Virus record (IMG/VR): IMGVR_UViG_3300042884_001034
Coordinates: 1 to 64,000 of that record
Source: a virus
Length of the DNA: 64,000 nt
Strand: one strand, 5' to 3'
Positions 23,807 to 32,595 of this stretch are shown in pieces. Position numbers and translations under genes: made by a program. Numbering within the stretch: position 1 is the first letter of the stretch; each line of letters starts with the position of its first letter. The notes below the pieces were generated by a model that worked only from the letters and a program-made list of their open reading frames with translations, had not been told where the DNA came from and did no database searches.

Positions 23807-24846
23807 TACAAGGAAATACAAAAACAGAAGCTCAATACAGAGCAGTGAAAATGGATAGCTCTTCAAGTCTTAAAGAGTTTTCTACAAATAGACGTAAATA
23901 TTATAAAAAATATGTATTAAATGAACAAGTGGAAGAAGAGGATAACAAAGCCACTTCTATGGGAAAACTTGTTGAAACATTGTTATTAGAGCCCCAAGAA
24001 TTTGACAAAAGATTTTATATGAGTTCTTGTGTTAGTTCTCCTACAGGCCTTATGTTAGATTTTACAGAAGCTTTGTATAAACACACAAAAACAGCTACAG
24101 ATGAAAATGGAAGTGTTACAAGACCATTTGAAGAAATAGCTAAAGATGCTTATACAGATTCTGGATTTAAAATCAAATTTGACGCTGTTCTTAATAAATT
24201 TGTAGGGTCTGATGCAGAAATCTATTATAAGGAGATAAGAGAAGTGAGAAGCAAGGGACTTACAGTGGTGACAACACAAGATGTATCTAATGCTGAGAAA
24301 ATTGTTGAGGAGCTTAAGACAAATGAATTCACTTCTTCTATTGTAAATTTAGTAAATAGTGCTAAATGGGGAATACACAATCAACTTCAAATAGAAGGTT
24401 ATTCTGTTGAAGGGCACTTATTTAAGAGTATGATGGATAAAGTGCATATAGATCATGAACAAAAGACTATCCAGGTATATGATCTTAAATGTGTATGGGC
24501 TGTTGAAGATTTTTACAAAGAGTATTATTTATATAGAAGAGCTTATATCCAAGCATATTTATATTGGAAAGCATGTTTCCAAGTGAAAGAGTCTTTAAAC
24601 TTAGAAGATTATTCTGTTGAATATCCTAAATTTATTGTATGTGATAGTACAAATTATTATAGTCCTTTAATTTATACACTAAATAAAGATGATATAGAGA
24701 AAGCTTTTAAAGGTTTTGAGCACCAAGGACGTAAATATCCTGGTGTTAAGTCTTTAATAGCAGATCTTAAATGGGCTATAGAAAATAACAAATGGAATAT
24801 ATCCAGAGAGAATTATATTAATAACGGGGTAGTAAATTTAGATTAA
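23803..24846 (+). CDS. PD-(D/E)XK exonuclease-like protein (347 aa)
   Basis: An N-terminal GKLVETLLLEPQEFDKRFYM motif is the first conserved helix of RecE-like/DUF3799-type nucleases. The catalytic part is GHLFKSMMDKVHID near residue 210, followed by IQVYDLKC near 227, matching D-x(n)-DxK with the D and K ligands in place. The QAYLYWKA helix comes after. It would be a 5'-3' exonuclease that makes single-stranded DNA for the Sak4-like annealing system, although the two genes are not adjacent. Confidence 0.72.
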   Translation: MIQGNTKTEAQYRAVKMDSSSSLKEFSTNRRKYYKKYVLNEQVEEEDNKATSMGKLVETLLLEPQEFDKRFYMSSCVSSPTGLMLDFTEALYKHTKTATDENGSVTRPFEEIAKDAYTDSGFKIKFDAVLNKFVGSDAEIYYKEIREVRSKGLTVVTTQDVSNAEKIVEELKTNEFTSSIVNLVNSAKWGIHNQLQIEGYSVEGHLFKSMMDKVHIDHEQKTIQVYDLKCVWAVEDFYKEYYLYRRAYIQAYLYWKACFQVKESLNLEDYSVEYPKFIVCDSTNYYSPLIYTLNKDDIEKAFKGFEHQGRKYPGVKSLIADLKWAIENNKWNISRENYINNGVVNLD

Positions 24847-25397
24847 TGGAGGTAAAGAAGACAATAACCAGTATATTTATTGTTCCAACGTTGGGAATAG
24901 ATAAAGAAAATTTAAATGCTAATGGATTTATCAATGGATATATAAAAGATGATAGAAAAGATGTGCAGTATGAAAATGCTGTATATCTTCTATTTCATCC
25001 AAAAGATCTTTATAAATTTAAAAGTTTTTTAGATGAGGAGTATGAAAGAACAAAAAATATTTTAGATGATTATGATTATGAGGATGGGTATATTGTAGTG
25101 GTGTATTTATTAAACCCTGATTATACAAAAGATTATCAGTTAGTTAAACAAGGTAAATATTCTAAGACTTCCAAAGAATTTCAAACTCTTTTTCCAAAAA
25201 TAATTAAAATTGTAAAAAATGGACTTAGAAAGGACGAAATATCCCTTCAATACAGAGTTTTTAATAAAACAGAGGATTTAAAGAAATTTTGGGAAGATAA
25301 ACTTGATGTCACTTTTGACCAAGAAAATGAAATTTGGCATGGGTTTGTAGAAGAAAAAGAAGTTCTTAATTTAGATAAAATTAAACAATATGTATAA
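24846..25397 (+). CDS. Hypothetical protein (183 aa)
   Basis: Not recognised. It starts MEVKKTITSIFIVPTLGI and has a pattern of strands around an acidic middle (DEEYERTKNILDDYDYEDGY) and KFWEDKLDVTFDQENE near the end. It overlaps the next gene by 8 bases. Confidence 0.5.
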   Translation: MEVKKTITSIFIVPTLGIDKENLNANGFINGYIKDDRKDVQYENAVYLLFHPKDLYKFKSFLDEEYERTKNILDDYDYEDGYIVVVYLLNPDYTKDYQLVKQGKYSKTSKEFQTLFPKIIKIVKNGLRKDEISLQYRVFNKTEDLKKFWEDKLDVTFDQENEIWHGFVEEKEVLNLDKIKQYV

Positions 25398-25638
25398 TAA
25401 AGAAATTCTAAAAGAATTAATTAGAAGATATGGTGTAGAAAAAACCATAATATTCTGTGAGATGGAGAGTGTAAGAAACTCTCTACTCCAGTTAACAACT
25501 AAAGAAGAAGATGGTCCAAGTGAATTTGAATTTGAGAGGAATTGGTGGAAAGAAAATGGAGAGGAATTAAAACATACAAGAATTGCTAAAGCTTTAAATT
25601 TAAATTATGAACATGATAGAACTACTAGAAAAGTATGA
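25390..25638 (+). CDS. Hypothetical protein (82 aa)
   Basis: Not recognised. All-helical and acidic (YNKEILKELIRRYGVEKTII, then EFERNWWKENGEELKHTRI). It overlaps the next gene by about 30 bases. Confidence 0.5.
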   Translation: MYNKEILKELIRRYGVEKTIIFCEMESVRNSLLQLTTKEEDGPSEFEFERNWWKENGEELKHTRIAKALNLNYEHDRTTRKV

Positions 25639-25972
25639 TAAATCAGCTATTGTTTTAAAACAATGGTTTTTAAACCAAATGCTAGAAAAAATAGATGATG
25701 CATCTATTCCAGAAGATTTTAAAGAGTTTGCTAGACAACAGAATATTAGCAACGAGACTGTGGGAAAAATATTAGATGCTCAGCCTAGAGCAGCATTTGA
25801 TGTACTAGACAATCATAAAATGTTTGTAGAGATAAATATTAGTTCTTTAGGAGATGTATTCTTTTCTTATTGTATTAATAATATTAATAATACAACACAT
25901 TTTAAAACAAGAAAAGAAGCAGAAAAAGAAGCTGTTTCAGAAGCTTTAAAAATGCTAAATGATATGTTATGA
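25607..25972 (+). CDS. Hypothetical protein (121 aa)
   Basis: Not recognised. Helical start (MIELLEKYDKSAIVLKQWF), a middle VFFSYCINNINNTTHFKTR and a C-terminal helix EKEAVSEALKMLNDML. ATG at 25607 or 25613 are both possible starts; both overlap the previous gene. Confidence 0.5.
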   Translation: MNMIELLEKYDKSAIVLKQWFLNQMLEKIDDASIPEDFKEFARQQNISNETVGKILDAQPRAAFDVLDNHKMFVEINISSLGDVFFSYCINNINNTTHFKTRKEAEKEAVSEALKMLNDML

Positions 25973-26265
25973 GAAAAATAACAGAAAAAGCTGGACAAGC
26001 TTTTAATAATGGATATAGATTTAAAAAATCTAATACAGAAGTGAGAATTGAAAATGATGGTAGTGTTTATATGTATTTATTTGGAAGAGCTATAGCTAAA
26101 AAAGAAAATGGAGAGACATTTATTTGTAATGGGAATTATAGAGCCACTGTTACCACTAGTGACAGACTTAGTGTTCTTGTGCCTGTAAGAAAAAGACAGG
26201 GACAGCTGATTGTAAAGGAAAAAGTTGTTCTAGAAGAAAAATGGTTAAATATTAATCAGATATGA
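25969..26265 (+). CDS. Conserved small phage protein (98 aa)
   Basis: The start MRKITEKAGQAFNNGYRFKK followed by NTEVRIENDGSVYMYLFGRAIA resembles a widespread family of small phage proteins with a beta-sandwich layout and no known function. It overlaps the phosphatase gene by 4 bases. Confidence 0.5.
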   Translation: MRKITEKAGQAFNNGYRFKKSNTEVRIENDGSVYMYLFGRAIAKKENGETFICNGNYRATVTTSDRLSVLVPVRKRQGQLIVKEKVVLEEKWLNINQI

Positions 26266-26987
26266 AAACACTAATTATTCCAGATATACATGGGAAAAGT
26301 GTGTGGAAACAGATGATAGAAATAGAATCCCCAGATAGAATAGTCTTTCTGGGGGACTACTTTGATTCATTTGATATTCCAGGCTTAGACCAAATTCATA
26401 ACTTTAAAGAAGTTATAGAGTATAAAAAGTCCGAACAATCAGAGGTCATCTTACTTATAGGTAACCATGATTATCACTATTATCCAGAAATTGGTTATAA
26501 TGGAACTAGTGGGTACCAAGGTGGATTAGCTCCAAATATTAGTCAAGTTGTTAATGAAAACAGAGACCATTTACAAATGGCTTATACAATGGATCATTTT
26601 TTATTTACACATGCAGGAGTGAGTGAACATTTTATGGGAGAAATGTTTGGAGAAGATGGATATAATATAGATGATATTGATTTAACTTTGAATGAGTTAT
26701 TTAAATATAAACCTCTTCTTTTTGACTTTTCTCCATATGATTTTAGCGGTCTTGGAGACCATGTAAAACAAACTCCTATATGGATTAGACCAACAGCTTT
26801 ATTAAAAGCTAATAAAGAGAGTGAATTAAAATCCAAGTATATCCAAATAGTGGGGCATACACATAGGAAACATATTGATTTTGAAGGAAAATCGTCTGGA
26901 GGACGTTATTATTTTGTAGATACATTAGATGATAGTCAAGAATATTTAACTATTGTAGATGGACAAATTAAATTAAATAATTTATGA
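26262..26987 (+). CDS. Calcineurin-like metallophosphatase (241 aa)
   Basis: All family motifs are present in order: DIHG at residues 8-11, GDYFD at 31-35, GNHD at 67-70, FTHAGV near 116 and GHTH near 198. These bind two metal ions. T-even and other phages encode similar serine/threonine or nucleic-acid phosphatases that can act on host proteins or on RNA/DNA ends. The substrate cannot be told from sequence. It overlaps genes on both sides by 4 bases. Confidence 0.92.
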   Translation: MKTLIIPDIHGKSVWKQMIEIESPDRIVFLGDYFDSFDIPGLDQIHNFKEVIEYKKSEQSEVILLIGNHDYHYYPEIGYNGTSGYQGGLAPNISQVVNENRDHLQMAYTMDHFLFTHAGVSEHFMGEMFGEDGYNIDDIDLTLNELFKYKPLLFDFSPYDFSGLGDHVKQTPIWIRPTALLKANKESELKSKYIQIVGHTHRKHIDFEGKSSGGRYYFVDTLDDSQEYLTIVDGQIKLNNL

Positions 26988-27577
26988 ATATAAAAGATGT
27001 TGTCCTTTTTAAAGGCAAGAAATACAAATTTATTCACACTCGTAATATTACATTAGATGATATTAGAGCTGTATTTTTTCCAAAAAACTTTTATGAAAAA
27101 TATCATTATTTGGGCTCTGTTCCTTGGAGAGAGAAAGGTGGAATATTTGAAGCAATGGAACCATTGGTAATATTCATGGATTACAAAGCAAGGCCTAAAT
27201 GGTGTCCTAGGTGGATATTAAGATTTTTACATTTATTTGGTGATGATAATTCTATTGTTAGAGTGCGTAATAGAACATTGCACAATTTAAAACGTAAATT
27301 GACTAAAGGATTATCTATCAATGATTATAAGACAAAATGGGATTGGTTTGATCTTAGAATATCTATATATGGTACAGAACAGATGAATAACCTTGCTGAA
27401 GCTATTGAATCTAAATTTTATGAAGATGGACTAAGAGAAGAGTTGGCCGAAAGGATTAAAATGTTAGATCCTAAGACTAAATATGATAAGGGATACACTG
27501 TAAGTGTATTAAAACATGAATTAAGTAAACTACAAAACATTAATAATGATGATGATAATGACAACACAGGAATTTAA
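26984..27577 (+). CDS. Hypothetical protein (197 aa)
   Basis: Not recognised. Basic centre (RPKWCPRWILRFLHLFGDD, VRVRNRTLHNLKRKLTKG) followed by helices and an Asp/Asn-rich tail (NINNDDDNDNTGI) encoded by a GAT/AAT tract, which resembles simple repeat expansion. It overlaps the phosphatase by 4 bases. Confidence 0.5.
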   Translation: MNIKDVVLFKGKKYKFIHTRNITLDDIRAVFFPKNFYEKYHYLGSVPWREKGGIFEAMEPLVIFMDYKARPKWCPRWILRFLHLFGDDNSIVRVRNRTLHNLKRKLTKGLSINDYKTKWDWFDLRISIYGTEQMNNLAEAIESKFYEDGLREELAERIKMLDPKTKYDKGYTVSVLKHELSKLQNINNDDDNDNTGI

Positions 27578-27860
27578 CGAAAAATACAAAGATTATTTAG
27601 AGGAAGGACACTATGGATTAAGTATTTCCTACCCTGCTGTAATAACTTATTTAGATGCAATGTTTAAGGAATTAATTAAAATTCCAGGGTTCGAATATAG
27701 CCAAATTAAAATAAAGTTTGATTCTTCTAGATTTTATACTAATTTAGGAGAAATTATTGGTAAAATTGGGTATATTATAGAAGCAGAAGTAGAAAAACAC
27801 TTAAATTTTCTACTTACAGTGGAAAATGAACTTATAAAAAGAAAGACTCATGAAGGATAA
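27558..27860 (+). CDS. Hypothetical protein (100 aa)
   Basis: Not recognised. The chosen start is ATG at 27558 (MTTQEFNEKYKDY); three ATG codons upstream lie in the repeat tract of the previous gene. Helical with a central LSISYPAVITYLDAMFKE segment. It overlaps the next gene by 11 bases. Confidence 0.5.
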   Translation: MTTQEFNEKYKDYLEEGHYGLSISYPAVITYLDAMFKELIKIPGFEYSQIKIKFDSSRFYTNLGEIIGKIGYIIEAEVEKHLNFLLTVENELIKRKTHEG

Positions 27861-28080
27861 AATAGTGGACCAAGTGGTTGAAAAATACCAAACAAGAAGT
27901 GCTGTAGGAATACGTAAGTATAATTCTACACTAGAAAACAACAATTCTGATGATTATCTGCTTCATGCTCAAGAGGAAGCTATGGATCTTAGCCTTTATT
28001 TAGAAAAATTAATCACCTTGGTTAGAGAAGAACCAGATGATACTGTATTGGGAGCTAAAATAAGGAAAATGGTTAAGTAA
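27850..28080 (+). CDS. MazG-like small phage protein (76 aa)
   Basis: Two helices with RSAVGIRKYNSTLENNN and LLHAQEEAMDLSLYLEKL resemble a small phage family near the all-alpha NTP pyrophosphohydrolases (MazG-like). The EExxD pattern in the second helix (EEAMD) could bind magnesium. The protein is short for a full MazG fold. A role in nucleotide pool cleaning next to the ribonucleotide reductase would fit, but it is inferred. Confidence 0.5.
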   Translation: MKDKIVDQVVEKYQTRSAVGIRKYNSTLENNNSDDYLLHAQEEAMDLSLYLEKLITLVREEPDDTVLGAKIRKMVK

Positions 28081-28095
28081 TATTTTTATATGTAG

Positions 28096-28126
28096 TTGTT
28101 TTATAAGGGGAAGCAAAGTATATTTG
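28096..28126 (+). promoter_or_regulatory. Promoter before ribonucleotide reductase
   Basis: TTG at 28096-28098, a 20-base spacer, and TATATTTG at 28119-28126. The start of transcription would fall about 30 bases before the ATG at 28164. The -7 box lies in the loop of a terminator-like hairpin. Confidence 0.6.
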
Positions 28127-28142
28127 CAACCCCTTATTTTTT
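28104..28142 (+). terminator. Terminator-like hairpin that encloses the promoter
   Basis: TAAGGGG at 28104-28110 pairs with CCCCTTA at 28130-28136, followed by TTTTTTA. It follows the preceding operon's last stop by about 24 bases. The loop holds the TATATTTG box. Confidence 0.6.
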
Positions 28143-28163
28143 AACAAAAAAAAAACAAAATTT

Positions 28164-30065
28164 ATGGATTTAGGATTGGATGCGTTGAGTAAAATAACTG
28201 TGTTTTCAAAATACAGTAAGTATGTTCCAGAGAAAAAAAGAAGAGAAACCTGGGATGAAATAGTGGATAGATATGAGCAGATGCTGATTAAGAAATATCC
28301 TAAATTAGAAGTGGCTATTATTGATAGTGCTAAGTTTATTAGAGAGAGGAAGGTTCTTCCTTCAATGAGAGCTTTACAGTTTGCTGGGCCAGCTATGGAA
28401 GTTAATAATGCAAGAGGTTATAATTGTGCTTATTTACCTATTGATAGTCTGTATAGCTTCAGTGAGACAATGTTCTTATTACTAGGGGGTTCAGGTGTTG
28501 GATTTTCAGTTCAAAAACATCATGTAAATCAACTCCCAGAGATAACAAAACCAGGGAAAAAAAGAAATTATTTAATAGAAGATTCTATTATGGGCTGGGC
28601 AGATGCTGTAAAAGTACTTATGAAAGCTTATTTAGAAGGATCTTTTATGCCAACATTTGATTTTAGAGCTATTAGACATAAAGGAGCCAGATTAATCACT
28701 GCTGGAGGAAAAGCACCTGGTCCAGAACCATTAAAATTATGTTTGGCCCATATACAGGCTGTGTTAGATAGAAAAGAAGTGGGCCAAAAATTATCTCCTT
28801 TAGAATGTCACGATATTATGTGCCACATTGCTAACTCTGTATTAAGTGGGGGGATAAGAAGAAGTGCTATGATTTCTTTATTTAGCCATGATGACGAAGA
28901 AATGATTACATGTAAATACGGAAACTGGTGGGAATTAAATGAGCAACGTGGTAGATCTAATAATAGTGCTGTTTTAGAAAGAAATAATGTATCAGAAACA
29001 GAATTCTTTGATCTTTGGAAAAGGATTGAAGCTAGTGGATCAGGAGAACCAGGTCTTTATTGGACTAATAATAAAGATTGGGGCACCAATCCATGCTGCG
29101 AAATAGGATTAAGACCATTCCAATTCTGTAATTTATGTGAGCTCAATGTAAGTGATATAACTAGCCAGGAAGATCTTAATGAAAGAGCTGGTGTAGCTGC
29201 TTTCTTTGGTACATTACAAGCTGGATTTACAGACTTCCATTATTTACGTCCTATATGGAAACAAACCACTGATAAAGATGCTTTATTAGGAATAGGAATG
29301 ACTGGAATTGGTTCTGGGGAAATATTGAAATACAACTTAGATATAGCTGCTGCTGTAGCAAAGAATGTAAATTCTACAATTTCTGCTGTTATAGGAACAA
29401 ATGAAGCAGCTCGTGTTACATGTATAAAACCCTCAGGAACAACATCTTGTGTATTAGGAACAGCTAGTGGTATTCATGCTTGGCATGCTCCTTATTATCT
29501 AAGAACAATGCGTTTTAATAAGAATGAGGACATTGCTATGTATTTGGAAATAAATCATCCAGAACTATGTGAGGATGATGTATTAAGACCAAAAGATACA
29601 TTATGTGTAAGGATTCCTGTTAAAGCCCCAGAAGGGTCTATTTTTAGAACAGAAACAGCTGTTGATACATTAGAGCGTGTTAAAAGATTTTCCCAAGAAT
29701 GGATCCTACCAGGACATGTTAATGGGGATAACACACATAATGTAAGTGCTACAATTTCTATTGATAAAAATAGAAAATATCCATTCCATTTAGAGCACGG
29801 TGATGTTTGGGAAAAAGATGAGTGGCAAATAGTAGGTGAATGGATGTGGGACAATCAGGAGTTTTACAATGGTCTTAGTGTATTGCCTTATTTTGGAGGA
29901 AGTTATGCTCAAGCTCCTTTTGAAGACATTACAGAAGAGGAATATAATAGTCGTATATCTTCATTAAATTCCATAGATCTTACAAAAGTGGTAGAATTAG
30001 ATGATACAGTGGATTTTGGAGCTATTGCTGCATGTGCTGGGAATAATTGCGAAATAAATTTATAA
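28164..30065 (+). CDS. nrdJ: Class II (B12-dependent) ribonucleoside-triphosphate reductase
   Basis: It makes deoxynucleotides. The monomeric class II pattern is clear: SMRALQFAGPAMEVNN and GYNCAYLPIDSLYSF near the start, GGSGVGFSVQ, SVLSGGIRRSAMISLFSHDD, NPCCEIGLRPFQFCN with the active-site cysteine, and TCIKPSGTTSCVLGTASGIH. It ends in a CAGNNCEINL tail with the redox cysteine pair. At 633 residues it is somewhat shorter than typical enzymes of this type. No intein is seen. It has its own promoter and pairs functionally with ThyX, dUTPase and the replication block. Confidence 0.92.
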   Translation: MDLGLDALSKITVFSKYSKYVPEKKRRETWDEIVDRYEQMLIKKYPKLEVAIIDSAKFIRERKVLPSMRALQFAGPAMEVNNARGYNCAYLPIDSLYSFSETMFLLLGGSGVGFSVQKHHVNQLPEITKPGKKRNYLIEDSIMGWADAVKVLMKAYLEGSFMPTFDFRAIRHKGARLITAGGKAPGPEPLKLCLAHIQAVLDRKEVGQKLSPLECHDIMCHIANSVLSGGIRRSAMISLFSHDDEEMITCKYGNWWELNEQRGRSNNSAVLERNNVSETEFFDLWKRIEASGSGEPGLYWTNNKDWGTNPCCEIGLRPFQFCNLCELNVSDITSQEDLNERAGVAAFFGTLQAGFTDFHYLRPIWKQTTDKDALLGIGMTGIGSGEILKYNLDIAAAVAKNVNSTISAVIGTNEAARVTCIKPSGTTSCVLGTASGIHAWHAPYYLRTMRFNKNEDIAMYLEINHPELCEDDVLRPKDTLCVRIPVKAPEGSIFRTETAVDTLERVKRFSQEWILPGHVNGDNTHNVSATISIDKNRKYPFHLEHGDVWEKDEWQIVGEWMWDNQEFYNGLSVLPYFGGSYAQAPFEDITEEEYNSRISSLNSIDLTKVVELDDTVDFGAIAACAGNNCEINL

Positions 30066-30092
30066 TAATGAAACACGATAATTTAGTACAAA

Positions 30093-30117
30093 ATATTGTA
30101 TCTTCGTTTTACAATAT
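30093..30117. promoter_or_regulatory. Inverted repeat in the RNR-RecA gap
   Basis: ATATTGTA at 30093-30100 and TACAATAT at 30110-30117 form a perfect 8-base inverted repeat around TCTTCGTTT. A possible 22-codon frame starting at 30068 covers it but looks unconvincing. It could be an operator or RNA hairpin; no T-run follows. Confidence 0.35.
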
Positions 30118-30167
30118 GATTAAAAATAATAAATAATATTTCCTTTGATTTCCGATTAATAATGAAA

Positions 30168-30205
30168 AGCCCCTAATGTTTCTACATATAAGGGGCTATT
30201 TTTTT
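30168..30205 (+). terminator. Intrinsic terminator
   Basis: AGCCCCT pairs with AGGGGCT (30168-30174 and 30191-30197), followed by ATTTTTTTT. It ends the ribonucleotide reductase transcript. Confidence 0.8.
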
Positions 30206-30214
30206 GTGGAATCG

Positions 30215-30247
30215 TTGGGGATTATTAAGGATTTTTTTGTACATTTG
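30215..30247 (+). promoter_or_regulatory. Promoter before recA
   Basis: TTG at 30215-30217, a 22-base spacer, and TACATTTG at 30240-30247. Transcription would start about 14 bases before the ATG at 30269. Confidence 0.5.
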
Positions 30248-30268
30248 TTTAAAGAATAAAATAAAAAT

Positions 30269-32125
30269 ATGGCAAAATCAAAGGAAACAGCTTCAGAAAA
30301 CAAAGGAAAATTTCAAGAAGCATTAGACAAATTAAATAAGACATATGGTGTTGGAACAGTGCTTACATTAGACAATAACAATACAGAAAGTTATGATGTT
30401 ATAAGTACAGGAAGTATTGGATTTGATAATGTTACATTAGGTGTAGGAGGATTTGTTAAGGGTAAACTATATGAATTGATGGGCTGGGAAGGTTGCCTAG
30501 CAGAAGACACTTATATTAAATTTATTAATGTTAGACCTGATGGAATTGTACAAGATTGTAAAGGTGGCACAATTAAAAATCTTTATGAAAGATTTCATAA
30601 TAGATCTGAAGAAACAAAAAATACAATATTTAATGTAACTTCTATCAATGAACATGATAGAGTGTTTAGAAATCAAATAGCTGATGTAGTAAAATCAGGA
30701 GTAAAAGAGTGTTTTGAAGTTATCACTAAAAAAGGATTTAAAATTAAAGCTACAAAAGATCATAAATTTTATTCTGGAGAGAGTTATATTCCACTTGAAA
30801 AATTAAAAGTTGGAGACATAGTGTTTGTACACAATAATACTTCTTGGAAATGTTCTAAAAAAAGAACACGTTCAAAATATGAAGAAACTACAATGAAATG
30901 GTATTACAAAGGAAACCCACGCAAAATTAATGGGTTTGATTATTTTAGAGAAAAAATCCATAGATTAGTTTTTGAAGCTAATATGAATAACATGACTTAT
31001 GATAAATATAAAGAAATGTTAAATAGTGGGATAACTAGTTTGCCTAATAATTTTTGGACTATACCTGAAGAATTTGATATTCATCATATAGATGAAAATA
31101 CTAAAAACAATGATATTTCTAATCTACAATTAATACAAAATAGTGAACATGCTAAATTACATGCTTTAAATAATCATAATAATTTAAGATTTGTTGTTGT
31201 AGAAGATGAAATAGTTAGTATCAAATCTGTAGGAAACATGGAAACATATGATATTAAATGTTATTTTCCTTATAATAATTTTATTGCTGAGGGTATTGTA
31301 GTACATAATTCAGGTAAATCAACAATCTGTGGACATGTTGTTGCTGAATGCCAGAAAGCAGGAGGAGTGGCTTTATATATTGATGGTGAACACGCTGTTG
31401 ATAAAAAATATTTCCAGGCAATTGGTGTAGATACAACAAAAATGTTAATTGCTCAACCATCATGCGGAGAAGAAGGATTTAATATTGCTATGGAAATGAT
31501 TAATTCAGGAACAATTGATCTTGTTATTATTGACTCTGATAGCTCACTAATTCCTAAAAAAGTGTTAGATGGTGATGTAGGAGATAGCTCTATTGGTAAA
31601 AAAGCTTTACTAAATAGTAATGCCTATCCAAAACTTAAAACAGCTCTTTCTGAGCATAATGTTTGTGTTATTGTTGTTTCCCAGTATAGAGAAAAAATAG
31701 GTGTTATGTTTGGTAATCCTACCACTACACAAGGAGGACATGCTTTAAAATTTTATTCTGATTGTAGAATAGAAGTGAGTAAGAGTCTTGCAAAAGACGG
31801 AGATGTTAATTATGGTAATATAACTAAAATAAAAGCTATAAAAAATAAAATGTCTCCTCCTTATAGACTTTCTCAATTTGAGATAGTCTATGGTGTGGGA
31901 ATTGATAAGCTTAAAGAGATAATGGAACTTGCCTCAGATTTTGAGATTATTAAGAAATGGGGTAAGACTATCACCTTTGGAGAGACAAAATATGATGTTG
32001 AAGAATTTAAAGCAATGTTGTTAGACAATGAAGAGTTTTATAATAGTCTAAAAAGTCAAATTATTAACAAAATTAATAACACAGAAATTAAAACAGAAAC
32101 AGATGAGTCTACAAGTGAAGATTAA
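30269..32125 (+). CDS. recA: RecA recombinase interrupted by an intein
   Basis: Without the intein the protein is about 346 residues, normal for RecA. The first extein ends ELMGWEG; the second begins SGKSTICGHVVAECQ, so the intein splits the Walker A loop, and only spliced protein would bind ATP. Later motifs include YIDGEHAVDKKY, LVIIDSDSSLIPK (Walker B) and VIVVSQYREKIG with TTTQGGHALKFYSDCRIEV. The acidic tail ends ETDESTSED and overlaps the dUTPase start. It performs strand exchange in recombination-dependent replication. Confidence 0.93.
   Translation: MAKSKETASENKGKFQEALDKLNKTYGVGTVLTLDNNNTESYDVISTGSIGFDNVTLGVGGFVKGKLYELMGWEGCLAEDTYIKFINVRPDGIVQDCKGGTIKNLYERFHNRSEETKNTIFNVTSINEHDRVFRNQIADVVKSGVKECFEVITKKGFKIKATKDHKFYSGESYIPLEKLKVGDIVFVHNNTSWKCSKKRTRSKYEETTMKWYYKGNPRKINGFDYFREKIHRLVFEANMNNMTYDKYKEMLNSGITSLPNNFWTIPEEFDIHHIDENTKNNDISNLQLIQNSEHAKLHALNNHNNLRFVVVEDEIVSIKSVGNMETYDIKCYFPYNNFIAEGIVVHNSGKSTICGHVVAECQKAGGVALYIDGEHAVDKKYFQAIGVDTTKMLIAQPSCGEEGFNIAMEMINSGTIDLVIIDSDSSLIPKKVLDGDVGDSSIGKKALLNSNAYPKLKTALSEHNVCVIVVSQYREKIGVMFGNPTTTQGGHALKFYSDCRIEVSKSLAKDGDVNYGNITKIKAIKNKMSPPYRLSQFEIVYGVGIDKLKEIMELASDFEIIKKWGKTITFGETKYDVEEFKAMLLDNEEFYNSLKSQIINKINNTEIKTETDESTSED
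30494..31309 (+). mobile_element. HNH-type intein in the RecA P-loop (272 aa)
   Basis: It starts with C76 (CLAEDTYIKF, splicing block A). Block B shows ATKDHKFYSG with the T..H signature. The C-terminal blocks F and G read YDIKCYFPYNNFIAEG and IVVHN, followed by the +1 serine. A homing endonuclease domain of the HNH type lies in between, with EFDIHHIDENTKNNDISNLQ. The full element is in frame, so splicing should be functional. It is the fifth endonuclease-type element in the window. Confidence 0.9.
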
Positions 32126-32546
32126 AAAATTGCATAAAAATGCAATAATTCCTTCTTATGCAAAAGAAGGGGATGCTGCAATGGATATTACAGCAACAGA
32201 AGTGAATTATGATAATCAATATGTATCATACAAAACAGGAATTGCTATTGAAATTCCAGAGGGATTTGTAGGACTTTTATTCCCAAGAAGCAGCATAAGT
32301 AAAAAAGAATTATTATTATGTAATTCTGTAGGAGTGATAGATTCTGGATATAGAGGAGAATTAGAGTTTAGATTTAAACTAGTGGGGAATGGTGTTCTAG
32401 CAAGTGGTGTACGTAATATCTATTCTCCTGGCGAGAGAGTGGGACAACTAATGGTGATCCCACATCCTTATGTTAAATTTGTAGAAGTGGAACAACTTTC
32501 AGAAACAAGTAGAAACGATAGTGGATTTGGTAGCACTGGTAACTAA
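32103..32546 (+). CDS. dut: dUTPase (147 aa)
   Basis: Trimeric dUTPase motifs occur in order: EGDAAMDITA, LLFPRSSISK, NSVGVIDSGYRGELEF, GERVGQLMV and a C-terminal RNDSGFGSTGN that closes over the active site. It breaks dUTP to dUMP, feeding ThyX and limiting uracil in DNA. Its start overlaps the recA end by 23 bases, so the two are translationally coupled. Confidence 0.95.
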   Translation: MSLQVKIKKLHKNAIIPSYAKEGDAAMDITATEVNYDNQYVSYKTGIAIEIPEGFVGLLFPRSSISKKELLLCNSVGVIDSGYRGELEFRFKLVGNGVLASGVRNIYSPGERVGQLMVIPHPYVKFVEVEQLSETSRNDSGFGSTGN

Positions 32547-32556
32547 TACAAATAAT

Positions 32557-32590
32557 AAGGAGGGAATTTATTTTCCCTCCTTTAAATTTT
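32557..32590 (+). terminator. Intrinsic terminator
   Basis: AAGGAGGGAA pairs with TTCCCTCCTT across a short AT loop, followed by TAAATTTT. It ends the recA-dut transcript. Confidence 0.75.
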
Positions 32591-32595
32591 AAAAT

